This document shows positions 17,196 through 25,664 of a stretch of DNA of 64,000 bases, in pieces. Below the pieces are notes generated by a model, which worked only from the letters and a program-made list of their open reading frames with translations, was not told the DNA's origin and searched no databases. Positions within the stretch are counted from its first letter, which is position 1; each line of letters starts with the position of its first letter. The stretch is from an uncultured Alphaproteobacteria bacterium. Its GTDB lineage: Bacteria > Pseudomonadota > Alphaproteobacteria > HIMB59. The position numbers and the translations under genes are program-made. Location of the stretch: assembly GCA_902527045.1 (NCBI GenBank), contig CABZNL010000003.1:33960-97959 (forward strand), in the 5' to 3' direction.

Positions 17196-17339
17196 CTGAA
17201 TAAAAAAGAATTTAAAATCTGTTTGGTCTGCCAAAGACCTTTTAATTGGAGAAAAAAATGGGAAAAAGTATGGAATGATGTTAAGTATTGTTCAGAAAAA
17301 TGCCGAAGGTCAAAATCAAAAATAATAGAGAAAAAATAG
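17196..17339 (+). CDS. DUF2256 small zinc-ribbon-like protein (apparent CTG start)
   Basis: 47 codons, in frame after the uspA TAG. The sequence [15 protein letters not shown]...[10 protein letters not shown] matches the DUF2256 family, with four Cys (9, 12, 32, 36) in CxxC and CxxxC pairs likely to bind zinc. The family normally begins a few residues before the first CxxC, and the only candidate here is CTG at 17196 immediately after the stop. No ATG, GTG or TTG precedes the conserved core in frame. Alternatives are UAG readthrough into a fusion with UspA. Its end overlaps the pyrE start by 40 bases. Function unknown. Confidence 0.72.
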   Translation: MNKKEFKICLVCQRPFNWRKKWEKVWNDVKYCSEKCRRSKSKIIEKK

Positions 17340-17944
17340 CAAACTTACTTTTAAGTATTGGTTGCGTTAATATTAATTTCAAAAAAAAATTTACCTTAAC
17401 TTCTGGTAAAAAAAGTCCAGTTTATGTTGATTGTAGAAAGCTTATCTCCTTTCCTAAAGAAAGAGGAATTATTATCAATGAGATAAGTAAACAAATTAAA
17501 TCTAAATATAAAAATAGTTCTACTATAATAGCAGGTGGTGAAACTGCAGGAATCCCCTACTCTTCATTTCTTTGTCAGAAGATGAAGAACCCAATGATTT
17601 ATATAAGAAAGAGCCCTAAAGGATTTGGAAAAGGAAAACTAATTGAGGGAAATTTTAAAAAAAATTCCCAATCAATTTTAGTTGAGGATATGGCTACTGA
17701 TGGAGGTAGCAAATTACACTTCATAAAGGCTTTAAGACAAAATGATCTCAAAGTAAAAGACATATATGTAATTTTTTTCTATGGCATATACCCTAATGCA
17801 AAAAAAAATATGTCAAAAATGAAGGTTAATTTAAATTATCTTGCAACTTGGCAAGATATATTAAACGTATCACCAAATTATATTTCAAACGATGATTATT
17901 TAAATTTAAAGAGCTATTTATCTTCTATAAAAAATGGAAAATAG
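17300..17944 (+). CDS. pyrE: Orotate phosphoribosyltransferase
   Basis: 214 residues from the ATG at 17300. The core has [20 protein letters not shown] near the N-terminus, [13 protein letters not shown] in the middle and the PRPP-binding motif [11 protein letters not shown]. It joins orotate to PRPP to give OMP in pyrimidine synthesis. The start lies inside the DUF2256 frame; a TTG twelve bases earlier also exists. Its end overlaps the next gene by 11 bases. carA/carB of the same pathway are in this window at 48646-53017. Confidence 0.88.
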   Translation: MPKVKIKNNREKIANLLLSIGCVNINFKKKFTLTSGKKSPVYVDCRKLISFPKERGIIINEISKQIKSKYKNSSTIIAGGETAGIPYSSFLCQKMKNPMIYIRKSPKGFGKGKLIEGNFKKNSQSILVEDMATDGGSKLHFIKALRQNDLKVKDIYVIFFYGIYPNAKKNMSKMKVNLNYLATWQDILNVSPNYISNDDYLNLKSYLSSIKNGK

Positions 17945-18398
17945 AGTAATAAGTATCGTATCAGGTGGTTTTGACCCCATTCATCCTGGACATATCATGA
18001 TGATGAAAGATTGTCTTAAGTTTTCTAATTATTTAATAGTTGGTGTGAATTCTAATAAATGGTTGATAAATAAAAAAGGTAACTACTTTATGGATATCCA
18101 TCATAGAATATATGTTGTGAGTAGCTTAAATGTTGTGAACGAAACTATGGAATTTGAAGATGATGATGAAGGAAGTGCTAATAACTTATTAATAAAAATT
18201 AGAAATAAATATTCTAATGATAAAATTATATTTGCTAATGGAGGAGATAGATCAGACTCTTCTAAAATTTTAGAATTTGAAACAGCTAAACAATATAATA
18301 TTGACCTAAAATTTGGAATAGGTGGAAGCCACAAAGAGTCTTCTAGTTCTGATTTACTAGAAAGATGGGGTGAATACTCAAAAAAATTTAAGGGCTAA
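17934..18398 (+). CDS. Cytidylyltransferase-like nucleotidyltransferase (RfaE2/TagD type)
   Basis: 154 residues. The N-terminal VSGGFDPIHPGHIMMMKDC has the HxGH catalytic motif of the nucleotidyltransferase superfamily. A later GGDRSDSSK and a C-terminal SSSSDLLERW fit heptose-1-phosphate adenylyltransferase-like proteins. The substrate cannot be assigned: an ADP-sugar, CDP-alcohol or cofactor role is possible. Overlaps pyrE at its start and the convergent pdxH by 11 bases at its end. Confidence 0.72.
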   Translation: MENRVISIVSGGFDPIHPGHIMMMKDCLKFSNYLIVGVNSNKWLINKKGNYFMDIHHRIYVVSSLNVVNETMEFEDDDEGSANNLLIKIRNKYSNDKIIFANGGDRSDSSKILEFETAKQYNIDLKFGIGGSHKESSSSDLLERWGEYSKKFKG

Positions 18399-18975
18399 GT
18401 GTATAGGTAACCCAATCACTATTATTTAGTTCAAACACTTCTCTTTTGTGAATTCTGTGAGGCATATCCTCCCAAAACTCTATTTTTGAATATTTGACAA
18501 TAAATCCGCCCCAGTAATCTGGACGGGGAAAATCTCTGCTTTCAGGATATTTACCTTTGTAGAATTCGATTTTATCTTCTAAATCACTTCTTGAGTTTAA
18601 AATTTTTGATTGATTTGAAGCCCAGGCACCTATTCTACTTAAATAGTGTCTAGAATTAAAATATTTATCAGATATTTCTTTTGATACTTTTTCAACTTTG
18701 CCCTCTATTCTGATTTGTCTTAGCAGTGACTTCCAATGAAAATTTAAGCAAACATTGGTATTTCTTAAAATATCATTTCCTTTATTGCTTTCGTAGTTAG
18801 TATAAAAAATAAAACCTGCATCGCTATAATCCTTCAATAAAACCATCCTTGAATGAGGAGAATTATTATCGTCAACTGTTGAAAGACACATTGCATTAGG
18901 ATCATTGATCTCCTTTTCTGTGGCTAAATCAAACCATTCTTTAAACTTAATAATTGGATTTAATTTATCTGACAT
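18388..18975 (-). CDS. pdxH: Pyridoxamine 5'-phosphate oxidase
   Basis: 195 residues, slightly short but complete. Recognisable parts: AMCLSTVDDNNSPHSRMVLLKDY, GFIFYTNYESNKG, RQIRIEGKVEKV and the C-terminal GGFIVKYSKIEFWEDMPHR for FMN and PLP contacts. It oxidises pyridoxamine/pyridoxine 5'-phosphate to PLP in the cytoplasm. Divergent from fabI with a 31-base gap that must hold both promoters. Confidence 0.92.
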   Translation of the reverse strand: MSDKLNPIIKFKEWFDLATEKEINDPNAMCLSTVDDNNSPHSRMVLLKDYSDAGFIFYTNYESNKGNDILRNTNVCLNFHWKSLLRQIRIEGKVEKVSKEISDKYFNSRHYLSRIGAWASNQSKILNSRSDLEDKIEFYKGKYPESRDFPRPDYWGGFIVKYSKIEFWEDMPHRIHKREVFELNNSDWVTYTLSP

Positions 18976-19006
18976 GGTATGAGTATTATATTAATTTTAG
19001 CAAAAA

Positions 19007-19828
19007 ATGGATTTAAAAAATAAAAAAGGACTAATTATGGGAGTAGCCAATGATAAATCTATAGCATGGGGTATTGCTCAACAATGTGCGAAATTTGGTG
19101 CAGAATTAGCATTTACTTATCAAAATGATCTTTTATTGAAAAGAATAGACCCTTTAGCTAAATCTGTTGGTTCTGATCTATTGATACAATGTGATGTAAG
19201 TGACGAAGGCTCACTTAAAAGAGCTTTTGATCAAATCAAAAATGAGTGGGGAAAATTAGATTTTTTTGTTCATGCAGTTGCCTTTGCAGATAAAAATGAA
19301 TTAAGAGGTAAGTATGTAAATACTTCAAAAGAAAATTTCTTGAATAGTTTAAATATATCCTGTTATTCATTTACTGAGTCTTGTAAATATTGTTATGATT
19401 TAATGGATGATGGAGGAAGTATTTTGACTTTAACTTATTATGGAGCAGAACAAGTTATGCCCCACTATAATGTAATGGGCGTTGCCAAATCAGCGTTAGA
19501 GGCATCTGTTAAATATTTATCTGTAGATATGGGAGATAAAAATATTAGAGTCAATGCAATATCTGCAGGCCCAATTAAAACACTTGCGGCTTCTGGTATT
19601 GGCGATTTTAGGTTTATTTTAAAATGGAATGAACTTAACTCTCCATTGAAGAGAAATGTAACTTTAGAAGATGTCGGTAATACTGGTACGTATCTTTTAA
19701 GTGACCTTTCCTCTGGCGTAACTGGTGAAATTCACCATGTTGATTGCGGTTATCATACTGTTGGAATGGTAGCTGTAGATGAAGCTGAAGGAGTAGCAGG
19801 GTTGTTAAATGAGTTTAGCAATAAATAA
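19007..19828 (+). CDS. fabI: Enoyl-[acyl-carrier-protein] reductase (NADH), FabI
   Basis: 273 residues. NAD-binding start IMGVANDKSIAWGIAQ, the catalytic Y-x6-K pattern in YNVMGVAKSA, and AISAGPIKTLAASGI are diagnostic of FabI among short-chain dehydrogenases. It performs the last reductive step of each fatty acid elongation cycle and is the triclosan target. Followed by aroC after 7 bases on the same strand. Confidence 0.95.
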   Translation: MDLKNKKGLIMGVANDKSIAWGIAQQCAKFGAELAFTYQNDLLLKRIDPLAKSVGSDLLIQCDVSDEGSLKRAFDQIKNEWGKLDFFVHAVAFADKNELRGKYVNTSKENFLNSLNISCYSFTESCKYCYDLMDDGGSILTLTYYGAEQVMPHYNVMGVAKSALEASVKYLSVDMGDKNIRVNAISAGPIKTLAASGIGDFRFILKWNELNSPLKRNVTLEDVGNTGTYLLSDLSSGVTGEIHHVDCGYHTVGMVAVDEAEGVAGLLNEFSNK

Positions 19829-19835
19829 ATAAATA

Positions 19836-20918
19836 ATGTCACACAATTCTTTTGGTAATTTATTAAAGTTTACTACATGGGGGGAGAGCCATGGAGAGGC
19901 TATAGGATGTGTAGTAGATGGTTTTCCATCGGGAATAACAATTGACACTAAATTTATCCAAACCAAGCTAAATTTGAGAAAACCTGGCCAATCAAAGTTT
20001 ACTACTCAAAGAAAAGAAAAGGATGAAGTAAAAATACTTTCAGGTGTTTTTGAAGGTAAGAGCACAGGTGCCCCTATTTCAATGATTATTCATAATACAG
20101 ATCAGAGAAGTAAAGATTATTCAGATATTAAAAATAAATTTAGACCTGGGCATGCTGACTATACCTATTTTATGAAATACAAAAATTACGATTACAGGGG
20201 TGGTGGAAGATCCAGTGCAAGGGAAACAGCAATGAGAGTTGCTGCTGGAGCCTTAGCTGAAATACTTCTTAAAAAGTATTGTAGTAATAAATTAAAAGTG
20301 ACAAGTGCAGTTATACAAATAGGAAATGAAAAAATTAATGATAAATCCTGGAATAATAGCTTTATAAATAAAAATCCATTTTTCTCACCTAATAAGACTA
20401 TTTTAAAAAAATGGGAAGAATTAATTTTATCTCATCGCAAAAATGGTTCTTCGCTAGGTGCCATAATAGAAGTAAGGGTTTCCAATTGTCCTGTGGGCAT
20501 TGGGGAACCAATTTATCAAAAACTTGACTCAGAAATATCAAAGGCAATTATGAGTATTAATGCAGTAAAAGGAATTGAATTTGGTAGTGGATTTAATCTT
20601 GTAAATTTAGATGGAACAAATGCTTCTGATCAAATGGATCTTAATAAAAAAAATATAAGCTTTGATACTAATCATGCGGGTGGCGTTTTAGGTGGAATAT
20701 CATCTGGTCAAGATATTGTATTTAGATATATAGTAAAACCTACTAGCTCAGTTCTAACAGAGAAAAAAACCATAACTAAGAATTTAAAAAAGACAAAAAT
20801 TAGAACTATTGGTCGTCATGACCCCTGTGTTGGTATAAGAGCAGTACCTGTTGGTGTAGCAATGACAAATTTTGTATTAGCTGATCTATATTTAATAAAT
20901 AAATCGAAATCACTTTAA
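19836..20918 (+). CDS. aroC: Chorismate synthase
   Basis: 360 residues, standard length. Signatures: FTTWGESHGEAIGCVVDGFP at the N-terminus, GHADYTYFMKY, GGGRSSARETAMRVAAGA, and a C-terminal IGRHDPCVGIRAVPV. It uses reduced FMN to convert EPSP to chorismate, the last shared step to aromatic amino acids. Its end overlaps convergent dxs by 9 bases. Confidence 0.97.
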   Translation: MSHNSFGNLLKFTTWGESHGEAIGCVVDGFPSGITIDTKFIQTKLNLRKPGQSKFTTQRKEKDEVKILSGVFEGKSTGAPISMIIHNTDQRSKDYSDIKNKFRPGHADYTYFMKYKNYDYRGGGRSSARETAMRVAAGALAEILLKKYCSNKLKVTSAVIQIGNEKINDKSWNNSFINKNPFFSPNKTILKKWEELILSHRKNGSSLGAIIEVRVSNCPVGIGEPIYQKLDSEISKAIMSINAVKGIEFGSGFNLVNLDGTNASDQMDLNKKNISFDTNHAGGVLGGISSGQDIVFRYIVKPTSSVLTEKKTITKNLKKTKIRTIGRHDPCVGIRAVPVGVAMTNFVLADLYLINKSKSL

Positions 20919-22775
20919 AAGTATAGATACTTTATCAAATATTAATTCCTTTGAAATTCCAGATTTATTATATTGATCATCAATATCAGATTGGTCGATA
21001 AATTCATCTTTCATAAAAAAATTTAATATTTTTGGAGTTTTATTTAGTTTATTGATTAAAAAATCATTTACCTGGCTGGAAAAGCCACCTATTGCATTTT
21101 CTTCAATAGTAATAAAAATATCGTGAGTTTTAGTTAAATTTTGTATCAATTTAGTATCAATTGGTTTTGCAAATCTCATGTCTACTACAGTGCAATTTAA
21201 TTTATGATGATTTTTTATCATTTCATTAATCTCTAAAACTTTTTTTAACCTTGTGCCTAAATTAAGAAAAGCAATTCTTTTACCTTTTTTTAGTATCTTA
21301 CCTTTTCCTATAAATATTTTTTGGAAATTATTGTTATTATTATATTCATATGCAAAGTCTCTTGGGTATCTTATTGCAGAAGGTTTATTATTAATTGACT
21401 GAGCTAATTTTATCATATTTTTTAACTCTTCTCCATTAGATGGGGCCATAACAATAAAATTAGGAAGACAACATAGGTAACTAAGATCAAAAGATCCAGC
21501 ATGTGTAGCTCCGTCAGCTCCAACAAAACCTGATCTATCAACCAAGAATCTAACAGGTAAAGACTGTATCGCTATATCATGAACAACTTGGTCATATGCT
21601 CTTTGAAGAAACGTAGAATATATTGCAACAAAAGGCTTTATAGACTCAGTAGTCATCCCTCCTGCAAAAGTAACAGCATGTTGTTCAGCTATACCTACAT
21701 CATAAAATCTTAAAGGATATTTTTCTTGAAATTTATTTAAGCCTGTTCCTGAGGGCATTGCTGCTGTTATTGCAACAATTTTTTTATCCTTTTTTGCTAA
21801 TTTTAAAAGAGTGTCACTTACTACATTTGTATATGTAACGACTTTAGACTTGTTTTGAACACCTGTCTTAACGTCGAATGATGAAACTCCATGAAATTTA
21901 TCTTTAGATTGCTCAGCAGGTTTATAGCCCCTCCCTTTCTGAGTTATCAAGTGTAAGAATACTGGTCCATGAAGCTCCTTTTTTTTATATTTTTTAAACA
22001 ATTGAACCAATAACTTTAAATTATGACCGTCTACAGGACCTAAATAATTTAAACCTAATTCTTCGAATAGAGTATTACCTGTCAGATAACCTTTAAAATA
22101 TCCTTCAGTTTTTTTTGCAAATTCTCCGACTTCGTTTGGAAGTCTTTTAGTAAAATTTTTTATGATATCTCTAAAGCCCTCATATGATTTGGAACTTAAC
22201 AAGTTGACCAGATACTTGCTCATTGCACCTACAGGTTCAGCTATAGACATCTCATTATCATTGAGGATAACAAGAGAGTTTTTATTTAAATGACCCAGGT
22301 TATTCAGGCCCTCAAAAGCCATACCAGCACTGATAGCTCCATCACCTATAACGCTAATGACGTCAAAATCTTTATTTAAGATATCTCTTGCAGCCGTAAT
22401 TCCTAAACTTGCGGAGATTGAAGTAGAACTATGTGCTGCGCCAAAAGGGTCATATATGCTTTCAGATCTTTTAGTAAAGCCAGATAATCCATTTTTTTTC
22501 CTTAAAGTGTGTATTTTATTTTTTCTACCTGTAAGAATTTTATGAGGATATGTTTGGTGTCCCACATCCCAAATAATTTTATCAGATGGTGCGTTAAATA
22601 CATAATGTAATGCTACTGTTAACTCCACGACACCCAAACTTGCACCTAAATGTCCTCCAGTTTTTGAGACTATTTCAATAGTGTAATCTCTTAATTCATC
22701 ATTAAGTTTTTGTAATTCACTTAGTGATAATTTTTTTAAATCTTTAGGTAGTTTAATTTTACTTATAAATGACAT
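20910..22775 (-). CDS. dxs: 1-deoxy-D-xylulose-5-phosphate synthase
   Basis: 621 residues. The thiamine-diphosphate region VIGDGAISAGMAFEGLNN, the central transketolase pyrimidine domain with YDVGIAEQHAVTFAGG, and the DRSGFVGADGATHAGSFD segment identify DXS. It condenses pyruvate and glyceraldehyde 3-phosphate, the first step of the MEP isoprenoid pathway. Downstream of xseB as in many proteobacteria, but the usual ispA between them is missing here. Confidence 0.97.
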   Translation of the reverse strand: MSFISKIKLPKDLKKLSLSELQKLNDELRDYTIEIVSKTGGHLGASLGVVELTVALHYVFNAPSDKIIWDVGHQTYPHKILTGRKNKIHTLRKKNGLSGFTKRSESIYDPFGAAHSSTSISASLGITAARDILNKDFDVISVIGDGAISAGMAFEGLNNLGHLNKNSLVILNDNEMSIAEPVGAMSKYLVNLLSSKSYEGFRDIIKNFTKRLPNEVGEFAKKTEGYFKGYLTGNTLFEELGLNYLGPVDGHNLKLLVQLFKKYKKKELHGPVFLHLITQKGRGYKPAEQSKDKFHGVSSFDVKTGVQNKSKVVTYTNVVSDTLLKLAKKDKKIVAITAAMPSGTGLNKFQEKYPLRFYDVGIAEQHAVTFAGGMTTESIKPFVAIYSTFLQRAYDQVVHDIAIQSLPVRFLVDRSGFVGADGATHAGSFDLSYLCCLPNFIVMAPSNGEELKNMIKLAQSINNKPSAIRYPRDFAYEYNNNNNFQKIFIGKGKILKKGKRIAFLNLGTRLKKVLEINEMIKNHHKLNCTVVDMRFAKPIDTKLIQNLTKTHDIFITIEENAIGGFSSQVNDFLINKLNKTPKILNFFMKDEFIDQSDIDDQYNKSGISKELIFDKVSILLK

Positions 22776-22786
22776 AAGCTTTTTAA

Positions 22787-23011
22787 TTACTTAAATTCTG
22801 TTGACGAGAGTGATTTATTTTTTTTTACAATTTTATCAATTTTAATTTTTGCAGATTTCAATTTTTCCTCACAATATTCTTTTAAATCTATGCCTTCCTC
22901 AAACAACTTAATACTATCTTCTAATGGTGTATCTTCATTTTCCAATAAATCTGATATTTCCTCTAGTCGTTTGAGTGCACTTTCAAAATTTTTATCATTT
23001 TTTTTATTCAT
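22787..23011 (-). CDS. xseB: Exodeoxyribonuclease VII small subunit
   Basis: 74 residues with the family pattern FESALKRLEEISDLLENEDTP and LFEEGIDLKEYCEEKL, forming two amphipathic helices. It pairs with the XseA large subunit, not in this window, to degrade single-stranded DNA. Lies 11 bases before dxs; its start overlaps the upstream hydrolase gene by 8 bases. Confidence 0.88.
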   Translation of the reverse strand: MNKKNDKNFESALKRLEEISDLLENEDTPLEDSIKLFEEGIDLKEYCEEKLKSAKIKIDKIVKKNKSLSSTEFK

Positions 23012-23924
23012 CAGAGTACTCTACTAAAGCTTTTAGATGGTTATTCAGTCCATGATATAAACCTTTCATATCATATCCCCCCTCTAAGACTGAAATTATT
23101 GGAACATTATTTGCAAACTTTTCCAATATAATTTTTGTCACCCAGTAAAAGTCATCATCCTCTAAGTTAATTGAAGCAAGTGGATCCAATTTATGTGCGT
23201 CAAAACCAGCAGAGAAATATATTAAATCAAATTTAGCATTAATTTTATCAACAATATGTTTTTTAAATAGAGATTTAAAAGAACCTGAGTCACAACCACT
23301 ATGTAAAGGGCAATTAAATATATTTCCAACACCAACTTCATTAAATGAACCAGTGCCAGGGTAAAATGGAAATTGATGACTTGAGGCGTAGTAAATATTT
23401 GGGTTATTTTCAAATATATGTTGAGTACCATTTCCATGATGTACATCAAAATCTACAATTAAGATTTTTTTAAATTTCCCAAAGTTTAGTGCATATTGAG
23501 CTGAAATAGCAACATTGTTAAATACACCAAAACCCATTGCTTTGTTACTCTCAGCATGATGACCAGGTGGTCTATGAGCACAAAAGAAAACACCCTTATT
23601 TTTATTATCTAAAATAAAGTTTACTGCTTCAACACTTCCACCAACTGCTAACAGGTAACTTTTTAAACTATTTGGACTAGCTATTGTATCAGGATCAAAA
23701 TAAGTAAATCCAGAATTTGGAATAGAGTCATAAATATTATTTACATATTCTAAGTCATGAACTAAAGAAATTATTTTTTTATCAGCAAAAGGTGGTTCAA
23801 TAAGATTATGTTTTGAATACTCTTCTTTTATTAAATTATTTACAACTTTTATTCTTTCTATAGACTCTGGATGATTACCAGTATCATGATTTTTATACTC
23901 TTTTGAAAAAAATATATTTATCAT
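23004..23924 (-). CDS. Histone deacetylase / acetylpolyamine amidohydrolase family protein
   Basis: 306 residues from the ATG at 23924 (MINIFFSKEY); a longer reading is less likely because this ATG overlaps the upstream stop as ATGA. The arginase/deacetylase fold motifs are intact: CAHRPPGHHAE, GFGVFNNVAISAQYA, the zinc ligands in DFDVHHGNGTQ, and SAGFDAHKLDPLA. Such enzymes remove acetyl or other acyl groups from lysine, polyamines or small amides. The bacterial substrate is unknown. Located between a glutamine amidotransferase and xseB at the end of the cell-wall gene run. Confidence 0.87.
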   Translation of the reverse strand: MINIFFSKEYKNHDTGNHPESIERIKVVNNLIKEEYSKHNLIEPPFADKKIISLVHDLEYVNNIYDSIPNSGFTYFDPDTIASPNSLKSYLLAVGGSVEAVNFILDNKNKGVFFCAHRPPGHHAESNKAMGFGVFNNVAISAQYALNFGKFKKILIVDFDVHHGNGTQHIFENNPNIYYASSHQFPFYPGTGSFNEVGVGNIFNCPLHSGCDSGSFKSLFKKHIVDKINAKFDLIYFSAGFDAHKLDPLASINLEDDDFYWVTKIILEKFANNVPIISVLEGGYDMKGLYHGLNNHLKALVEYSDE

Positions 23925-24592
23925 TTTAAAAGTTTTAATAAAAACTCTTGAAACCAATTATAATTTTGAAATTGATATTTTTTAAAGTCTTTCATTATTT
24001 TGTTTAAGTTATCTATATAAGGATATTTAATCTTAACTATATCATGCCATCTTTTTATGGTATGGGCTGTAACTTCAGGATGAAATTGAAAACCATAAAT
24101 ATTTTTATTTTTAATTTTGAAGGAATCAACATCATACAAAATTCCCTTAGCTAATAATTCCATATTTTTATTGAAAGAAATACCTTCTGTGTGAAATTGT
24201 AAAAAAGATAAGTTTTTTTTAAAAACTTTATTATTATTCTTTAAATTTTTTTTATACCCACACTCAAATTCTTTATTTTTTGATTTTGATATTTTTGATC
24301 CATAAATTTTTGCAATCAATTGAGCACCTAAACAAATTCCAATAATTGGCTTATTAAGTTTGATAATATATTTTAGAAATTTATACTCATATGCAATAGC
24401 CTTTGACTTACTATTTGCACTCTGTTTACCTCCGTGAAATATAAATAAATCAAATTGATCTAATTCTTTTTTTTTTAAAAAACTTAAATTTTTATAAAAA
24501 ATTGTAGAAGTATGATGTTTTTTTTGAAAAAATTTTGAAATAACACTTATATCAGCAACTTCACTATGAATTATTTGCAGTACTCTCTTCAT
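23921..24592 (-). CDS. Class I glutamine amidotransferase-like protein
   Basis: 223 residues from the ATG at 24592 (MKRVLQIIHSE), which lies within the 3' end of ftsW (29-base overlap). The triglutaminase-like domain has the nucleophile elbow GICLGAQL (Cys near 97), and the His/Glu pair in FQFHPEVT. It resembles stand-alone GATases related to GuaA/YfeJ types that hydrolyse glutamine or act on gamma-glutamyl compounds. No synthetase partner is adjacent. The target is unknown; a link to peptidoglycan amidation is only positional. Confidence 0.82.
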   Translation of the reverse strand: MKRVLQIIHSEVADISVISKFFQKKHHTSTIFYKNLSFLKKKELDQFDLFIFHGGKQSANSKSKAIAYEYKFLKYIIKLNKPIIGICLGAQLIAKIYGSKISKSKNKEFECGYKKNLKNNNKVFKKNLSFLQFHTEGISFNKNMELLAKGILYDVDSFKIKNKNIYGFQFHPEVTAHTIKRWHDIVKIKYPYIDNLNKIMKDFKKYQFQNYNWFQEFLLKLLK

Positions 24593-25664
24593 TTTTACTA
24601 AAGCTGATGACTGTACCAAATATTATCGCATAAGAAAGCATTGATGAGCCCCCATAGCTGATAAACGGCAAAGTCATTCCTGTTGGAGGAATTAATTTTA
24701 TGGAAGAACCTATATTTATAAATGCTTGCAGACACATCAAAAAACATAAACTAAATATAGTATTTGAAATAAATAAATTTGACGGACTTAAGATAGATTT
24801 CCTTACTAAAATAAAAAAAAATGGATATAGGAAAGATACAAATAAACCAAATAAAACACCAAATTCTTCAATTAAAATAGCAAATATAAAGTCATTGTGA
24901 GACTCAGGGATTGAATATTTAAGTTGTCCTTCACCAAGACCTACACCAAAAATTCCACCTGTCTTTATTGCTGATAAACTTTTTGATACTTGAGCATTGT
25001 CTCCATCTAGAAAGTTGTCAATTCTGTAAGAAACATGATCAAATGAAAAATATGCTATTAATAAAAAAAATAAACTTATAAAACCCAATAAAATAAAAAG
25101 TTTTAGATTTCTGAAATACAAAATTAAAATCAAAGAAAAAATTGAAATGTATACTAATAAAGTACCTATATCTGGTTGAAGGAGGAGAAGTGTTATAACT
25201 AAACTAATAATTATAAAACTAATAAATAAATAAAATTTATTATTAGTCTTAATATACAGATAACAAAACCAAGAAAACATACATACAAGTGGTCCTTTAA
25301 GTAATTCGGAAGGTTGTATAGAAAAAAAATTAAAACTTATCCATCTAGTTGCACCTTTAATTTCGTATCCAAAAATCGGTACTATCGATAAAAGAATAGT
25401 AAAAAATATACACATAATATTTAAAACTTTTCTTAATTCATTTTTTGGAAGTAATGATAAAAATATTAAAACCAATAAAGAAATAGATAAAAAAATAATA
25501 TGTTTGAAAATAAGTAAAATTTGATACTCAGTACCTATTAAAGAATAAATAGCAAGAATACCTATAAATGATAGTATAAATGGTATTATAAAGAGTTTTT
25601 TTGATAAAACATACCAGTTAGATCCTAATAAACTCTGATCATCTCTAAATAGTATATTTTTCAA
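24564..25664 (-). CDS. ftsW: Lipid II glycosyltransferase/division protein FtsW (SEDS family)
   Basis: 366 residues, about ten membrane spans. SEDS landmarks are present: GATRWISFNFFSIQPSELLK, LLQPDIGTLLVY, FGVGLGEGQLKYSIPESHNDFIFA in the large loop, and PTGMTLPFISYGGSSMLSY. It polymerises lipid II at the septum with FtsI. The start is TTG at 25664, overlapping the murD stop as TTGA. In most bacteria murG follows; here it does not. Confidence 0.93.
   Translation of the reverse strand: MKNILFRDDQSLLGSNWYVLSKKLFIIPFILSFIGILAIYSLIGTEYQILLIFKHIIFLSISLLVLIFLSLLPKNELRKVLNIMCIFFTILLSIVPIFGYEIKGATRWISFNFFSIQPSELLKGPLVCMFSWFCYLYIKTNNKFYLFISFIIISLVITLLLLQPDIGTLLVYISIFSLILILYFRNLKLFILLGFISLFFLLIAYFSFDHVSYRIDNFLDGDNAQVSKSLSAIKTGGIFGVGLGEGQLKYSIPESHNDFIFAILIEEFGVLFGLFVSFLYPFFFILVRKSILSPSNLFISNTIFSLCFLMCLQAFINIGSSIKLIPPTGMTLPFISYGGSSMLSYAIIFGTVISFSKNEESTANNS

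Noticed and set aside
17288..17299. TTG start for pyrE at 17288
   Set aside because: An in-frame ATG twelve bases later gives the normal short N-terminus; the TTG adds nothing conserved.
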